Of a stretch of 64,000 nt of DNA, positions 11,490-25,411 are shown piece after piece. The notes beneath the pieces are model-generated. The model had not been told where the DNA came from and did not search any database. It was given only the letters and a program-made list of their open reading frames with translations. This stretch comes from Cenococcum geophilum 1.58. Its lineage: Eukaryota > Ascomycota > Dothideomycetes > Gloniales > Gloniaceae. The position numbers and the translations under genes were made by a program. Numbering within the stretch: position 1 is the stretch's first letter; each line of letters begins with the position of its first letter. Location of the stretch: NCBI GenBank assembly GCA_001692895.1, contig KV748236.1:434241-498240 (forward strand), given 5' to 3'.

Positions 11490-14400
11490 CTATCTCCCTC
11501 CTCTTTATCTTCGTCCTTAAAGATTCTAAATATCTCTAGGTTGTTTACTAGAGGTATAATATCTATCTAATTAATTTAGTTAATATTATTGCTTATTATA
11601 CCTAAAGTAATTTCTTCCTCTTCGACTGCTCGTCGCGTTTGCACTATTGCTGCAATATTATCTCTTAGTAAGATTATACCGTCTCTATATTCTTACTGCT
11701 TAAAAGAGGGGTTAGTTTATATTACGTTAGTAAACCCATCTTCGCGATAACTATCCTCTTACTTAGAGTGCACTAAAGCGAATATTTATTTATCCTATAA
11801 CGCTTACTCTGTCTCTAATACTAAATATATATAACCTATTACTTTTAATAGTCGTCTAGTTCCTTAATTAATTTATCTTAGGGTTTTATATTTAATCTAC
11901 TACTATATAGCTAGATAATAAACTATCTATTACTCTAGCGGAGTTGCGCCGATTTTAGAACGCTAAATAGGAGGCTGCTAATACTTAGCAACGGGCCCTT
12001 AAGTCTTATCTTACGGTGTCCACTTAGTTAATCTATCTTAAGAAGGTTTATAAAAAGGTATATTCTAAAAAGTAGAAACTTATAAAATAGGGTTTATAGA
12101 AACTTAGTAATAAAAAAATAGACTTTCCTTTAATAGAGAAGGAAATAGATCTAAGTAGCTCGGCAACTACTCTTCTTAGGTCCCCCTTAGGTGACTTATT
12201 CTTTAGCGATCCTTTTTTATTAATACTACCTAACCTAATTTCTTCTAATACTCCTATACCTTTCCTATAGCATTTTTTAAATTCTCTAATAGTTTCTAGG
12301 TAGTCTTAGTATAGCCTATTTACTTAACCTTATACTATATTTTGTTATTAACGTCCTTATAACTAACGATCTTTAAAACTTACTATTTATCTTTTTCTTA
12401 TCCTCTATATGTATCTGCTTTATAAACTAGTAGCTTAACATTCCTATATACTAGCTTTAGCATTATAATATACTATATAGGGTAAATATTTATTTTAGCT
12501 GGTAGGTTTAACTTAAACGTAACTAGTAAAATTTTCTATATAATTTTAAAAGGTCCTAGTCTAACATAGTCTAACTTCTTACTTAGTTGTTAACTCTTAA
12601 AAATTTTATATAGTAGCTATACTTTATCTCCCTCCTTAAGATCTAATCCCTTAGATCTCTTAGTATTATAGTACCTTTTTATTCTCTCTTATACTTTCTT
12701 TACTAATTTTATAAGGTCTATATAAAGATTTATTAACGTCTTTATTCTTTCTTTAGCTCTACTACTTATCTTCTTTACTTATTATAGTAACAATAATATC
12801 CTTAGCTTATATCTATAATTTGCCTTAAATAGTAATATGCCTATTTCTTCTTAAGGTGTTACATTATATATAAACTATATAACTAGTAATAATAATACCC
12901 AATTATTCTATGCGTGGTTAATATAGTACCTTAAATACTGCTCTAGTATCTAATTTAATCTTTTTATTTAACCGTCTGTCTATAAATAATATACGGTAAA
13001 AGTTACTACTCTAACTCCTTATTCCGCTAAGAATACTTCCTAAAATACTACTACAAATCTTAGATCCCTACCCAATATAATTTTACTTAATACTCTATGT
13101 TTTATAAACACTTCCTTAATATAGATTTTAGCGATATCTTCTACTAATATTTCTTCTATATATACTATAAAGTATCCCTACTTTATAAGCTTATCTATTA
13201 TTACTAAGATTATATTATAATCTTATCCAGTAATAGAATCTCTTAACTTTAATAATTTAATAATAAAGTCCTATAATATAACCTCCTATAGTCTCTCTGG
13301 TATTTTAATAGGTTATAGCCCTCTATATAGCCTATACCTTATTAGCTTATTCCTTTAGTAATTTAAATATTCTTTTATAACTTTTTGCGCTAGTCCCTAG
13401 ATTCTATTAATAATATATTCTTCCTAAAGTCTTAATACTAAGCCTCTAGCTCTATTATATCCCTAAGTTATTCCCTTATAAAAATCTTCTATAAAATGCT
13501 CTGCTATACTTTTTAGGATATACATCGCTTCTTAACTCTTATATATATCCATCTATAGATCTTCTAGCTATATTTCTAAAATTCTTTATACCTAAAAGCT
13601 TCTTAGTATCTTATAGACTTTTTCTAGTTCTTCCTAAGTTACTATAATTTTTAGGTAATTATATCTAATTAATCCGTCTATATCTTTTCGCAGTAAAGCC
13701 CCTAATAGCTTTTTATTGTTCTATAGTTTAGCCCTTTAACTTAGAGCGTCTGCTTATATATTATCTGTGCCCTTAGTATACTAAATCTTAAAATAGTATT
13801 TTATAAGTATCTCTACCTATCTAACCTATCTCTAGTTAAGTTCCTTTATTATTAAAAATCCTATTAAGTTCTTATAATCTATCTTAACTATAAATAGTTT
13901 CTCTATGCCTTATAGAAATACTCTCTATTTTTTTTAGTACTGTAACTATACCTAATAACTCCTTATTATAGATGTTATAGTTTAACTCTAATAGTATTAT
14001 CTTCCAACTATAGTATACTACTAGGTGCTATTTATCTAAATACTTCTATATAAAGTATGCCCCTAGTATATAGTCTAATATATCTATTTCTATAACCGTC
14101 TTTAGACCTAGTTAATAGATCTTAAGAACTAGCTCTTGGGTAAACAACTCTTTAACTTTCTTAAATAATTCTCGCTATTCCTCTCCCTATACCTATAGTT
14201 CTTCTTTCTTTATTAATTGCGTAAATGGCTTAATATCCTTTAACTATTACGCTATAAACCTTTTACAGTAATTGCAAAGCCCTAAAAATAATCTTAACTA
14301 TATAACGTTCTCTAGTTCTTACCAATTTACTATAGCCTTAATTTTCTTTAGATCTATACTAAGTTGGCCTAGTTTAATAATAAATCCTATAAAATTAGTC

Positions 14401-15230
14401 TTCCTAGTAAAGAACTCGTATTTCTTAATTACTACTAGCATCTATTCTTCTTATAGTCTCTTTAAAACCCACTTAACGTATTCCCTATATTCTTCCTTAG
14501 TTATTAAGTAGATAATATTATTATTAAGGTATACTATAATAAATTTATCTAAGTGTTCTCCTAATATATTATTAATACATTTCTAAAACGTTACTAATAC
14601 GTTTATAAGCCCGAATTATATAACTAATAATTTATATAGTCCTTCTTTTGACCTAAAGGCTGCCTTCCATTCGTTGCCTTCCTTAATTTTAATCTAATAG
14701 TATGCCTATCTTAGATCTATCTTTGTAAAGATTTATATATTATCTATCCTATCTTAAATCTCGCTAATTAAAGGTAAAGGATACCTATCCTTTCTAGTAA
14801 TACTGTTTAACTATCTATAGTTAATATATAGCCTTAGTTTGCCATTCTTCTTTAATATAAATAGTACTGGATAACCCGCTAATGACTATAATAGTCTAAT
14901 ATATCCTTTTCATAAGTTTTCCTAAATAAACTCTTTTAACACTCTACCTTCTTCTTTAGTAAGCTTATAAATTGGAAAAAACCTTAAACTCATTCCTAGT
15001 TCTAATTCTATCTTATAATCCTATGCTATATACTCTAACAGCTTTTTACTTTTTAGTAACTATAGTTTCTTACTATACTTATAGTATCTTCTTAGTACGT
15101 AACTTAAGCCTCGCTTAGTCTCCTTATATATTACTCTAACTTAGTACTATACTAACTTAGCTTATTATCACCTCTTATGTTATTAAGTATCTCTAATATT
15201 AACCTAACCTATAACCTAATTAATTCTTAG

Positions 15231-15457
15231 TGTTGGTATGCTTTAACAACGTGCAGAATACATATATCACAATGATATATACTATATGGTGTTGTAGATA
15301 GATATTGTCTTTCATATAAAGAAGGGTGAGGAACTTAAGGTTCCTTACCACGCTAGTGCCGCGGTAACACGTGACGGCAACTTGCCTTACGTAACGGCAA
15401 CTTGCTANATATAGCGGCAATTTGCCTCCTATTNCAATGCAATATATTCTAGCTANA
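15231..15457 (-). repeat. LTR of Copia-1 (3' LTR in element orientation)
   Basis: This is a 227 bp direct repeat of 20883-21109. It holds the near-palindrome GTGAGGAACTTAAGG..CCTTAC (about 15326-15348), also found in the Copia-2 LTR. Confidence 0.88.
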
Positions 15458-15541
15458 CTNGGNGTACTTTAGAAAATGCGGAGGACTAGTATCCTATAAC
15501 TGTGCAGTTCGAAAATCTATATATACACTTCTCTTTCTTTT

Positions 15542-15584
15542 CTTCCTTCCTTCCTTCCTTCCTTCCTTCCTTCCTTCCTTCCTT
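15542..15584. repeat. CTTC/TTCC microsatellite in Copia-1
   Basis: About ten perfect tetranucleotide units lie just inside the left LTR, in the non-coding 3' part of Copia-1. Confidence 0.9.
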
Positions 15585-15599
15585 TATACCTTTATATCA

Positions 15600-18500
15600 G
15601 TGCTATTATTAGTAGCACGTTCTACCCATTCTACTGTTTTCAACTCGATTCAGTTTGTGTTAATAAGTTGCTTAAGAGCTGATAATAGTTTGCTTTTAGT
15701 TATAGCGTCCGCAGGGTTACTGTCTCCATTAATCTACGTAACTTTAGCTATTTCGCGTCTTTTATATGACTAACGTAGGCACATAACATTAATTATAAGT
15801 CTCTTCTCCTGTGTAGTTCCTAGTTTAATAAGGCATTTATAGATCGACTTTAAATTGGTGTAAAGGATAAGCGGTAGGCTAATGTTAAGTTGCAATTCGA
15901 CTGTGGCCTTAATTGTAGCGCCGATGTTAAAACCATAGGCCATAGCGTATAATTCGGAGGCTAGTACGCTTCTAGTAATTCTCTTACACTTAACTGAGGA
16001 CCAGTAGACGATATTCGCCTTGTTTAATAAGTCTGCTAGTACTAGGATGTATCTAATCTGTAATAAGAGATCCTTATTATTTGTAAATAAGGAATTAGTA
16101 AATATAAGTAGTTATAATGTCTCTATGTCGAGTTTAACAAAGTTTAAACCTCTTATTGGGTTCTTAATTTGCCACTAAATCCTCTTATTAAGTAGTTTTG
16201 CGTCTTTCTTATTAGGGTTAATCACCTAGGTAGCGTAGGATAAATTAAAAGAAGCTTTGGGCTGGTATACGGACGCAATATAAGCTCCTCTTGCTCGTTG
16301 GGCGATGTATTAGTCCTTAAGTGTAAGTACTATACGAATAGTGCCTCTGGAACTAGTTATTATAATAGCTTCCTTAATATTAACAAGGGTTAAGTTCTGG
16401 CATTAGTGCTCCTGCGTAAGCGTAATTATATAATCCTGTTATCGGATAATACCTCCGTTAAACTTAATTGGGTATTCCAGCGTAAGTTATTCGCGTTTCT
16501 TAGTTAGGAACTTAGCTTTCTTAATCTTCTCCTATTCTAAAGCTACAAAGACTAAGTTAGCTAGTAGGAGGGTATTATTAGTCTATAAACCAACTATTCC
16601 AAAATTTATAGGGTTATTAAGGTGGAGTAAGCAGGGGTTATAAATAGATTGGCTTATATTTAGTTCTTTAATATAGTGGTTATAGTAAGTCTTAAACTAA
16701 TAATTGCCTGCCTTAGGAATGCCGTATAAAGGTCTAACAACCTTTAGGATTATGCCTTATAAGACTCTAAGTGCTATATTAAGTTTAAGAGGTGCCCTAA
16801 TATAGAAATCTCGATTTAGTTTTGTAGCTAATTATATATAGGCCTATGAAATATCTCATAAGTAGAGATATATGCTATTATTCTGAGTTATGGCCGTAAT
16901 ATAGAGAATAAGGCGTTAGCTGACTTATTGGATTGTAGGTAATTGGGTTAGTATAAGGTCTTTTTCTAGGTCATTATATACCTGTACAACTAGTCTTAAC
17001 TTCTTAAAGGCTTTATTAGAGCTGGGGTTCTTAATTTCGTTAACGAATCTAGAGTTAAATACTCTGTTGCTTTATGGTATATCTTTAGGGTTAACCAGTT
17101 CAAAAACTCCTTTCTTAAGTAATCCCTTAATTTCCTTCTGGCGTAATACTATAAACTAATTAGACTTTATAAGTTGATTATTATCCTCATCTTATAGATA
17201 TATTAAAATGTTCGCGGTATTCGCTTTAATAGGGTACTTGCGTGGTCTACCTCTTCCACACTTAACGGGTTAAGGTCTAGGCTTAGTTTAAGGTAGGGGT
17301 TTAGGTTTAGTTTAAGGTAGGGGTTTAGGTTTAGTTTAAGGTAGGGGTTCAGGCTTAGTTTAGGGTAGTTTGCTTTTATTATCTTCTAGCTACGTATCCT
17401 CTGTAATCTCAGGGTCTACCAAATATGGTTTTATAACCATGCTGCGGAAGTTGGTGGGTCTATAGGGGAGTTATATAGTACAGGTCTTATTTTTAATACT
17501 AAGTAGGTTGTGCGGACCAGACCAGTAACTAGGTTAGCCTATAGGTCCTTCTCTCTATACTAATACGAGTAAGTTAAGTAGTAGTTTATAAATCGCGGTT
17601 GTCTTAGGTCTATTGCGCATATTAAGGGCATCTGCCACTTAGCGCTTAGCTCTAAGCTTCTTAACTTCTTCTATAGCCTTTTTAAGAGCTATTGCTCGTT
17701 GTGCAACCGTAGGATTAGGTGCGTCGGATTCCACTATGCGTGGGTAAGCTCCGAATACTAGTAAGGTAGGTATAAGACCGTTAGGGCCTGCGGAATTGTT
17801 AATTGCTTTAAAAGCTATTTATAGGGCTATGTCCTTACTAATGTCCGGTAGTTCTGCAGTAATAATGTGGTATATGCGACGGAGGGGGCCATAGTAGCGT
17901 TCTACCATTCTGACTGAATTGTGGGCTTCGACAGGTATGCTTCTTATAGTTATTCCAAATATTATAGCGTATTGTTTAAATTCCTTGCTTATAAAGTTCT
18001 TGCCTGCATTATATATAATGATATTAGGGGGTCCTAGGTATGTATTAATCTAGTATATTCGTAATACGTCCCATATATATTTGGCGCTAATATTTTACAG
18101 CTATCTACCAGTTTAAAATCGTGTTCCTTTATCGACGATATATAGAAGAGGAGCGCCATTAATATACATAATATTAACCACAATTAAATAGTTAAAATTA
18201 ATATTATTATATAAGGTAAATCTAAATCTACCAGGCAACTTTCTATGTTTTTAATAATGGTGGCAGTAGCGTATAAGATAATCTAAGGTCTTGCTATTAA
18301 TATCGTGTCCTAAGCATTTAAGTATTTATATAAGACGCTCAACTAAAGGGTGGCTAAAATAGCGATGCAGTCGTTTTAATTCTACGTCAGTAAGGTAGCA
18401 GGGGTTTTATTTAAAGGACTCAGTTAAATAAGTATATAGGGATATATTCCAAAGTAGGAAAGGGTGGCCAAAGCGACGTATAACGGGTACTTCGCTCCGA

Positions 18501-20560
18501 GGGGTGATTAGCATATTTTTTAGGTTGTTGTAGTATACTTATAGGTGGTCCATATCTGCCAAGTAAAGCAAAAATGGGGTGTCGACCTTGACAATATGAA
18601 ACTTAATTATGCCGATTAGGGTAGTTACTTTGGCTAATCCAATTAATAAGGTTAATCTAATGCCGAACTGTACGTTAACCATGCCTTGTGTGGTGGTATT
18701 AAGCTGTACATTAGTATTAAGTCTCTAGAATGCCAAGAATTGGCCATATCCTGCTATAGATCGTTTAGATGCTCCTATGTCAATTATTATGCCTATAAAC
18801 TTATCTGCAGTATAGCGGGACGTAGATGTGGTTACATTGTAGGTAAAGGGGTCTTAGTTGGTTATAAGAGGTACTATATTGTCTATGGTTGTAACCAAAT
18901 GGCCAAAGGCTTTATTAGCTAGGGTGGCGGCTATAGAAATCGCTTTCTGCTATTCCACTTAGCCGAGGGAGGTATAGTAGTGATTAATATTCAGTTGTAA
19001 GTTTTTATTAGTTGCCTTATAACTTGCATTAATAGTTAGTGCTTAAAAAGCTTCCTTAAGCTCTTCTTCTAAGTTAGTATCGTCATCCTCGTAATCTATA
19101 ATATATTGGTTGAGTCGTTTCTTAAATCAGTCGTCGAATTTGCCAAACCTATCTTTATTAGCAGTTCTGAACTTAGCTTTAGACTCTTCTTGCTCCTCCT
19201 TAGTATGTCTCTATAAGCGACATCCTTCCCTATTACATACGAAGTAATATAGTTTCTTTCGGTTGCGGTTATATGGAGGGTTATTGCGGTTGCTGCGGTT
19301 ATAGTTGTTATCTCTTTTATAAAACCGTCGGTCTATGAAGAAGGCTTATGTCTTCTCCATATGCTCTTTCTTATATGCTGTAATAGATGATTAAAGTTTG
19401 TTAATAAGGGCTCTAAGGTTATCCAGTGGGTCAGAGACTGCATATCTGCATACTGGTATTCCCTAGTAAGAAGTGACGATTTTGTTGTAAAGGAAGTCTA
19501 TAGTTTATAAGGTAGGTCTAAGGCCATGCTATAGTTAATAAAGTCTATAGATTAACAATTGGAGATATTCGCTTGTCAACTTGTCTATATTTCCTGCTAT
19601 TACTATTATAAGTATAATAGTGTTCCACTCGTCTAGGTTCTTGCGTTAAAATCCTAGTCCTTTAAAGAAATTCCGAAGGTGCACGCAAGCTTTGGCAAAT
19701 GGTAGGCGGGACAGTTAGTTTATGTAGAAGTGGTCTAAAGCTAGTCCTTTTAGCATAGTAGGGAATGCCTTAAGGTAGGCTTCTTAGGGTACGTCCGCTT
19801 AATTGCAGATGTCATAGAATATTATTAATTTGTAGTTAAGGCTTTTGTTTATACCACCGTATTTCTACTCCTCTATATATATCTTGGCTGCATTTGTAAT
19901 TTCCTTACTATAGCCGGTTATAGTGACAGGGCGGTTCTCCTCATCTATAGATTGTACGTGGAGTTGCTGTGTTGTTATTGCGGGTTAAGGCGTAGTAGAT
20001 GGTATAAAAGTAGACGTAGTTGTAGATTAAGGTATAATAGATGGTGTAAAGGTAGAGGTAGTTGGTGTACCAGTTAGTTAGGTTGCGGTAGTTTTAGCTT
20101 ATCGTTACTCCTCTAAGGTACCCTCTATTATATATACCTTAATCGATCTTAATAGCGTCGGTCCGTACTTATTATTGGCTAATTTAATCATCTCTCTACT
20201 CTATTTAGTTTGGTTTTCTTCTTATACTATATTATATAAAGACTAAGGGAGTGTTTTATTTCGTTTGTGGTTAATATTAACCCATACTCCTCTAATATTT
20301 AGGCAATTATGTAGTTGCTAAAGCCAGTATAAGGGGATTTGCGTAAAGATATCAACCGTAAAGTCCTTAAAATCTCCCTAGAACGATTCCCAGAGTATTA
20401 AGTCTAGCTAGTTGTATATCTCTGTGTATAGGTATATCTTATATTATAGGTAGTTAGTTAGGTCGTCCTTGGAGGCTTCCGTTGGGTTAATTCTATCTTC
20501 CTATTTAGCTGCTTCTTCCTCCCAGTCTTTCTCTGTTCCTAACATCTTGTGTCTTATATA
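15600..20560 (-). pseudogene. Copia-1 gag-pol polyprotein, dead
   Basis: On the minus strand the order is gag with a Cys/His knuckle (FVCNREGCRL..H, about 19,200-19,270), protease-like GIIIDIGASKRS (D.GAS, about 18,800-18,840), the GAG-pre-integrase motif LHRYFSHPLVERL (about 18,330-18,375), integrase (about 17,600-18,250), reverse transcriptase (about 16,050-17,150) and RNase H (about 15,660-15,960). Integrase before reverse transcriptase is the Ty1/Copia order. Scattered TAG/TAA codons and a few frame breaks make it non-functional. Boundaries are approximate. Confidence 0.82.
17277..17368 (-). repeat. 24 bp in-frame tandem repeat in Copia-1 pol
   Basis: Almost four copies of a 24 bp unit encode on the minus strand an octapeptide repeat of the type PYPKLNLN. 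It lies in the linker between integrase and reverse transcriptase. Because 24 is a multiple of three, the repeat keeps the frame. Confidence 0.85.
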
Positions 20561-20882
20561 TTATTTAGGTAGGTAAGGGTGTTCATAGGGTAAAGGTAGG
20601 GGAGCGGTTAAGGAGGCGGTTAAGGAGGTTTAAGGGGGCGGTTGAGTAGGATAAGGTGTTTTGCGTAGTGGTCCTCTAGAATAGATAGAACAAGGTGTCT
20701 AGAAGTTGTTGTGGATACCAGATAAGTACTTTTAGGTGGTTTCTCTTCTTCTCTTTAACTGAAATAGGCTAATACGAAAGGTAGATAAGTATAACTATCT
20801 TCCAATCTGCTGCAAGGTGGACAGTATAACTGTCTTCCAAGCTATCTGCGTGTTTCCTAATCTATACGCGCTTACTGATCAG

Positions 20883-21109
20883 TGTTAGTATGCTTTAACA
20901 ACGTGCAGAATATATATATCACAATAATATGTACTATGCGGTGTTATAGATGGATGTTGTCTTTTATATAAAGAAGGGTAAGGAACTTAAGGTTCCTTAC
21001 TACGCTAGTGCCGCGGTGATACGTGACAGCAACTTGCCTTACGTAACGGCAACTTGCCATACATGGCGGCAATTTGCCTCCTATTATAATGCAATATATT
21101 CTAGCTATA
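20883..21109 (-). repeat. LTR of Copia-1 (5' LTR in element orientation)
   Basis: This 227 bp LTR has its TG..CA end altered to TATA by a C-to-T change. In element orientation it is followed by CTGATCAGT, a candidate primer-binding or leader motif. Confidence 0.88.
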
Positions 21110-22931
21110 CTTAGATTATATTTCTATAACTAAGGCATTTCTAGTACTGCCTTATTATTCCCTAATAGTAATATATTAAAAGACATCTTAACTAGTCTCC
21201 CTTTAATGGTTAGCTAAGTCCTATTTTAAGATTAATAATACCTCCTCTATAGGCTATCGGATCTCCTAAAATTATTACTAATAGGTAAAAGTGTTCCTTC
21301 TTTCTATATAGTAATCCTATCCTTTTAACTGCTGCTAGTAAGATATGGTTTCTTATTACTCTACTATCTATTAGCGCTTTAAACTATTAATCTTACTATT
21401 TAACTCGTAAATTTAGGTGTTATTTTTAAATTCCTTTAAGGGTCTAAGGCTTTATTACTAGCTCCCTCTAGTTTTATAAGCCTCTACTTTTTCTAACTAT
21501 TAGCTGCTTAATTTTATTTATACTTAGTCCACCTTTAACTAATACTTAGTTCGCTTTTTATCTTTAATATACTATAGACACGTATTCTCTAGGTATTCCC
21601 ACTACTATTATTTATCTAGGTATTCTTCCGTAAAGAATCTTTCTAGCTAAAGTATTAAGTTACCTAACTCCTAAACTTTACTAGATGCTAGCCATGTATA
21701 TATTTAGCGTTTTAATACTTTTATTCTTCTGCTAGCCAGTATATTCTTATAGGGTACTTTTTATACTTATCCTTAGGTGCTCTATATATATTATACGCGT
21801 TATCTATATATATAATCTATAATAGCGTATAATATGCTTAGTGCTTTAGGTTAACTCTTAGCTCATCTTTATCCTTAAGTTTAAACTTTTATTGTGTTAA
21901 TCTAAACGTTACGACTTTATATATAGATACTAAGATACGCCTCTTACTTCTCTAGTCCTCTAAACGCTCCTTTAAATCCTTTAATATTATAATTAAGGCC
22001 CCTTTAATATAACTTATCGCCTTTTCTATAATCAGGTGGTCCTAAATAACTTTCTTATTTAACTATATATAGAAATCTTCCTACTTATTATTATACCTCT
22101 ATCTATACCACTTTTAGTATAGCTGCTAAAGTGTATACGGCTCGTCCGTAAGGAAGTATCTTCTTATTACTATATTATAACAGCCCTTTATATATTATTC
22201 TTCGAACCTAATTAAAATCCCTAGATCCTCTTTATTTTTCAGTTTAGTAAGCTACTTAGCTCTTAGTATGCCTGCTCTAGGCCTATTAGTAATCCTTTAT
22301 ACAGGTGCTTAGTCCCTTATACGTCCTAATATACTAAATCTCTTATCTAGTTTCTATTTTTACTATGCGATAATTCTTACTCTAAATCCTTTTATAGTTT
22401 CTTTCGGTTTTCGCCTTATAAGTAAATCCTTAAAGTCTTTTTACTTCTTAATCTTAATATCGGCCTTCCGATCTTTAGGCTAAACACTATATTCCCTTAG
22501 TAAGTCCTTTAGGTCTATATATCTGTCTCCTAATCTAGTTGCTATTTATACTACAGATTCTCTAATCTTATTAATAGTCCTTATTTATTACTTAAAGTCT
22601 TAGTTCCGTAGAATTTTTAATCCTAAGCTTGCTTCTAACTTAAGCTTTACTCTAGCCTTAGTCTAACTAAGCTTACTTAGTGTTCTTATCTTATCTTAAG
22701 AGTCTTATACCTATAGGAAACTCTATCCTAAGCTTATTCGTATATCCTTAAACTAAGCTACTACCCTACTTTATTAGTTTCTATCCATTATAGGTCCTTA
22801 GGTATACCTTATCTTATCTTAAAAATCTTAGTTATCTCTTATCTCTTCTTAAGAATCTTAAGCCTTTAGCCTCTTACCTTTATTAAGTGCCGAAGTAGTT
22901 CGCTACCCTACTTCTCTTACGTCTCGTAAAG

Positions 22932-23191
22932 TGTAAGGGTACTTTTGGTCCCTTACTCGGCTATATCTTAGGAGCTCTTAGGGGCTGCCAAGGCTAGCCT
23001 TCGGCTAGGCCTTGGCCACCCCTTATAAGCTCCTCAGGCTTGCAGCCTCCTTCCTCCCCTATCGGTTCGCCTCTCTCCGTACGAGGCTATTGCCTACTCT
23101 TTACTATATCGTCCTCTTCCATCGACTCCCTATGTGACTCATGCTTGGCTTGCCTACTCCCTACCGTACACCCTAGCAATACTGCCTTATA
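22932..23191 (-). mobile_element. Solo LTR of the LARD family, nested in Gypsy B
   Basis: This 260 bp segment is the reverse complement of the LARD LTRs at 41128-41386 and 43495-43753. It is bounded by TAAAG (22927-22931 and 23192-23196); the empty site is seen in Gypsy A at about 8100. It begins TGTAAGGGTACTTTTGG and ends CTGCCTTATA, where the last CA has become TA. A single LTR with a target duplication is what LTR-LTR recombination leaves. Confidence 0.9.
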
Positions 23192-24699
23192 TAAAGCGAT
23201 AGATATTATATCTAGTAGGGTCTTAATCCCTACTAATATTCCCTATTCTATAGTGGAATTATTCTTTACCTCTTTTATAACATCTCTAAGGTCTATATAC
23301 TCCTAGTAAGCCGCCCTTATTACCTTATTATTACTAAATATTTTACCTATATTAAATTTATCGTCCTTAATATCCGATCTGCAAACTAGTTTATTAGTTC
23401 CTTTATATTCCGCTAACTATAGCTCCTATAGCTAATAGCTTACGCCATACTTAGCGTCTCCATAAATTCGGTATGCGTTATTATAATAGAATGCAAAACT
23501 TCTAATTAAACATTCTTTTATTCTTTATAGTATACTATTATCCCTTTATATATATCCTCTACTACTAGTTAGGTTCCCTTTATTATATAATAACTCTAAC
23601 TATCTTTATAATCCCTTACAAAATAACCTTATTTCCCGCAACTTATATAAGCTCTATTTTTAAACTATTAACTTTACTATAGAGTCCGCCTAAACGTCTT
23701 CTACTGCTAAGATCCCTAATTTAGCCTCTGCTCCTTAGTCCTATAATTACTAGATCCTTAACCTCTAGGTTTTTATAGTTTCTTACTCTATCTCTTATAG
23801 GCTTCTTTAGTACTACTTAGGTCTATTAGCTCTACGCCATACTATAGTTTTTAACTTAACTTTAGTCGTTATATACTCTACGCCTTATATAACTATAAAA
23901 CTCTATCCTAGCCTCTCTTAGCCTATTCCCTCTAGTAAATCCAATTATTAATCTTAATTACTTAATTTATTAACTCCCTTAGGGTATCTGCATCTTCTAT
24001 TAGAATAATTACATCCTAGACTTTAGCCTTAAGTCCTTACTTATACTATGCTATAAGTACCTTATTATTCTACTCTACTTATATTACTAGCGTCTAGAAC
24101 TATATTATATACTTTATTACTAAGGTTTATTATATAATATCTTAGAGTTTTCTTTTTACCATAGTTACTGCCTCTAGGTCTCTAAATATTTATATAAGTT
24201 ACTCTATAAACCCTTTCTAGCTTAAGAATATAAATCGCACTTCTTAGTTAGTAGTTATTATCCCATTTACCTATATTTCCGTAAGGTAAGGTTTAAACCA
24301 CTTAAGTACTCTTCCTAATAGGAATAGTCCTATATAGGCTATTCGATCTATAAGTGTTAATAGCTTTGCCCCTTCTTATATAACTTTAAAGTATATTTAC
24401 GTAAGGAATCCTTTAAGCTTTAATCTCTCTCCTAAGTACCTCTTAATTAATAGTAGTTTAATCTTTACTGCTCCTATCCTATTAACCCTTTCCTCTATTA
24501 CTATATTATTTGCTATTAACTAGTTAACTATTTCTTATAGCTATCTAACCGTTACAGGTTGTTAAGAGTTAGTGTCTGTTATACTAGTGTCCCCTCCTAA
24601 CCTTAAAGTAGTTGCCGCCATTAATAGCGTTATAGTAGCTGCTTTTAGTGGTATATTATTCAACTTTCTATATTTAATACTGTAACTAGGTAGTAATTA

Positions 24700-25123
24700 T
24701 ATAATAGAACCTTGTAGTAGGAACTACGATAGGCTTATTATTAGGTTAGGTATATAGGTAATATAAATTAAAGTTAATAACATAATAATAACTAGTAGAG
24801 TGGTTATCTAATAGATTAACTTTAATTATATTCTAAGAATTACTATAAGGAAGGAACTATCTAGGTAGGGACTGTAGTCCTTTAAATATACAACCGTACT
24901 CCTATAAAATCCTTCTTATATATAATATACGTGCGCTCTATTTACTCTATTACGGATTATATAGATTATATAGATTATATAAATTACATTATGTGACCTT
25001 AGTTACTATTCCTCGTTATATAGTTCTACCGGCTCTATCCTAAACTGTGCTTAAATTAACTAACTAGCTTCTTCTAACTCTTCCCCAAGTAGTTATAATA
25101 TTGTACTTAAAGCGTCTGTAATA
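24700..25123 (-). repeat. LTR of Gypsy B (5' LTR in element orientation)
   Basis: This is a 424 bp direct repeat of 11066-11489. Its right end is GCGTCTGTAATA, the RIP form of GCGTCCGTAACA. Confidence 0.9.
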
Positions 25124-25128
25124 TAGTT

Positions 25129-25411
25129 ACCTAAAAATAGCTAGCGTTTATAATTACTAGTAGAAGTAGAAACTTCTATACTTAGTAGTTATATTCTACT
25201 ACTATAACTTTTAGGGTTAATAATAAGGTTATACTTTAACTTTAAATGGCCGTTAATATAATTATTGCTATTAATTATAAGTAAAATGCCTAGTCTTTAA
25301 GCTAAATAGCAAAGCTTATATAGCTAGAGCCTCTTTTTACCCAAAGAACCGTCCTAAAAAAGGTCTGCTTTATACTTCTATATTAGTAATATAGGAGCTT
25401 TACTTAATATA
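25129..25411 (-). pseudogene. hAT remnant, probable N-terminal or upstream part
   Basis: This AT-rich segment resumes after the Gypsy B target site, so by position it continues the hAT remnant towards its 5' end. The minus-strand translation is stop-filled and shows no clear BED finger. The assignment rests on context only. It ends where the gag-only LTR element inserted (ATATA). Confidence 0.35.

Larger units (their letters stand above)
15231..21109 (-). mobile_element. Copia-1: full-length Copia LTR retrotransposon nested in Gypsy B
   Basis: Two 227 bp LTRs (15231-15457 and 20883-21109) flank a degenerate Copia polyprotein on the minus strand. The host target CTTAG is duplicated at 15226-15230 and 21110-21114, and the empty site is seen in Gypsy A near 6223. 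Total length is 5879 bp. RIP is milder than in the host, with longer readable stretches, so it arrived later. The left LTR contains several N bases. Confidence 0.92.
11490..24650 (-). pseudogene. Gypsy B gag-pol, dead and interrupted
   Basis: Same gene order as Gypsy A on the minus strand: gag at the right end (about 24,650 down to 22,600), retropepsin near 21,300-21,400, then pol from 15,225 leftwards, with reverse transcriptase near 14,340-14,860. The gag start codon seen in Gypsy A (ATGCCACC) has become ATACCACT, a G-to-A change, so the initiator is lost. Copia-1 splits the frame between protease and reverse transcriptase; a solo LTR splits gag. Stops are frequent throughout. Confidence 0.82.
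11066..25123 (-). mobile_element. Gypsy B: Gypsy LTR retrotransposon with two nested elements
   Basis: LTRs of 424 bp (11066-11489 and 24700-25123) enclose a gag-pol highly similar to Gypsy A. The target duplication is YAGTT (CAGTT at 11061-11065, TAGTT at 25124-25128; the difference is a C-to-T change). Copia-1 (15231-21109) and a solo LTR (22932-23191) lie inside. Subtracting them and their duplications leaves about 7.91 kb. It is more heavily RIP-mutated than Gypsy A. Confidence 0.92.

Noticed and set aside
18686..18922. 78-residue plus-strand frame in Copia-1
   Set aside because: It is antisense to the protease part of the Copia polyprotein, which has recognisable motifs on the minus strand.
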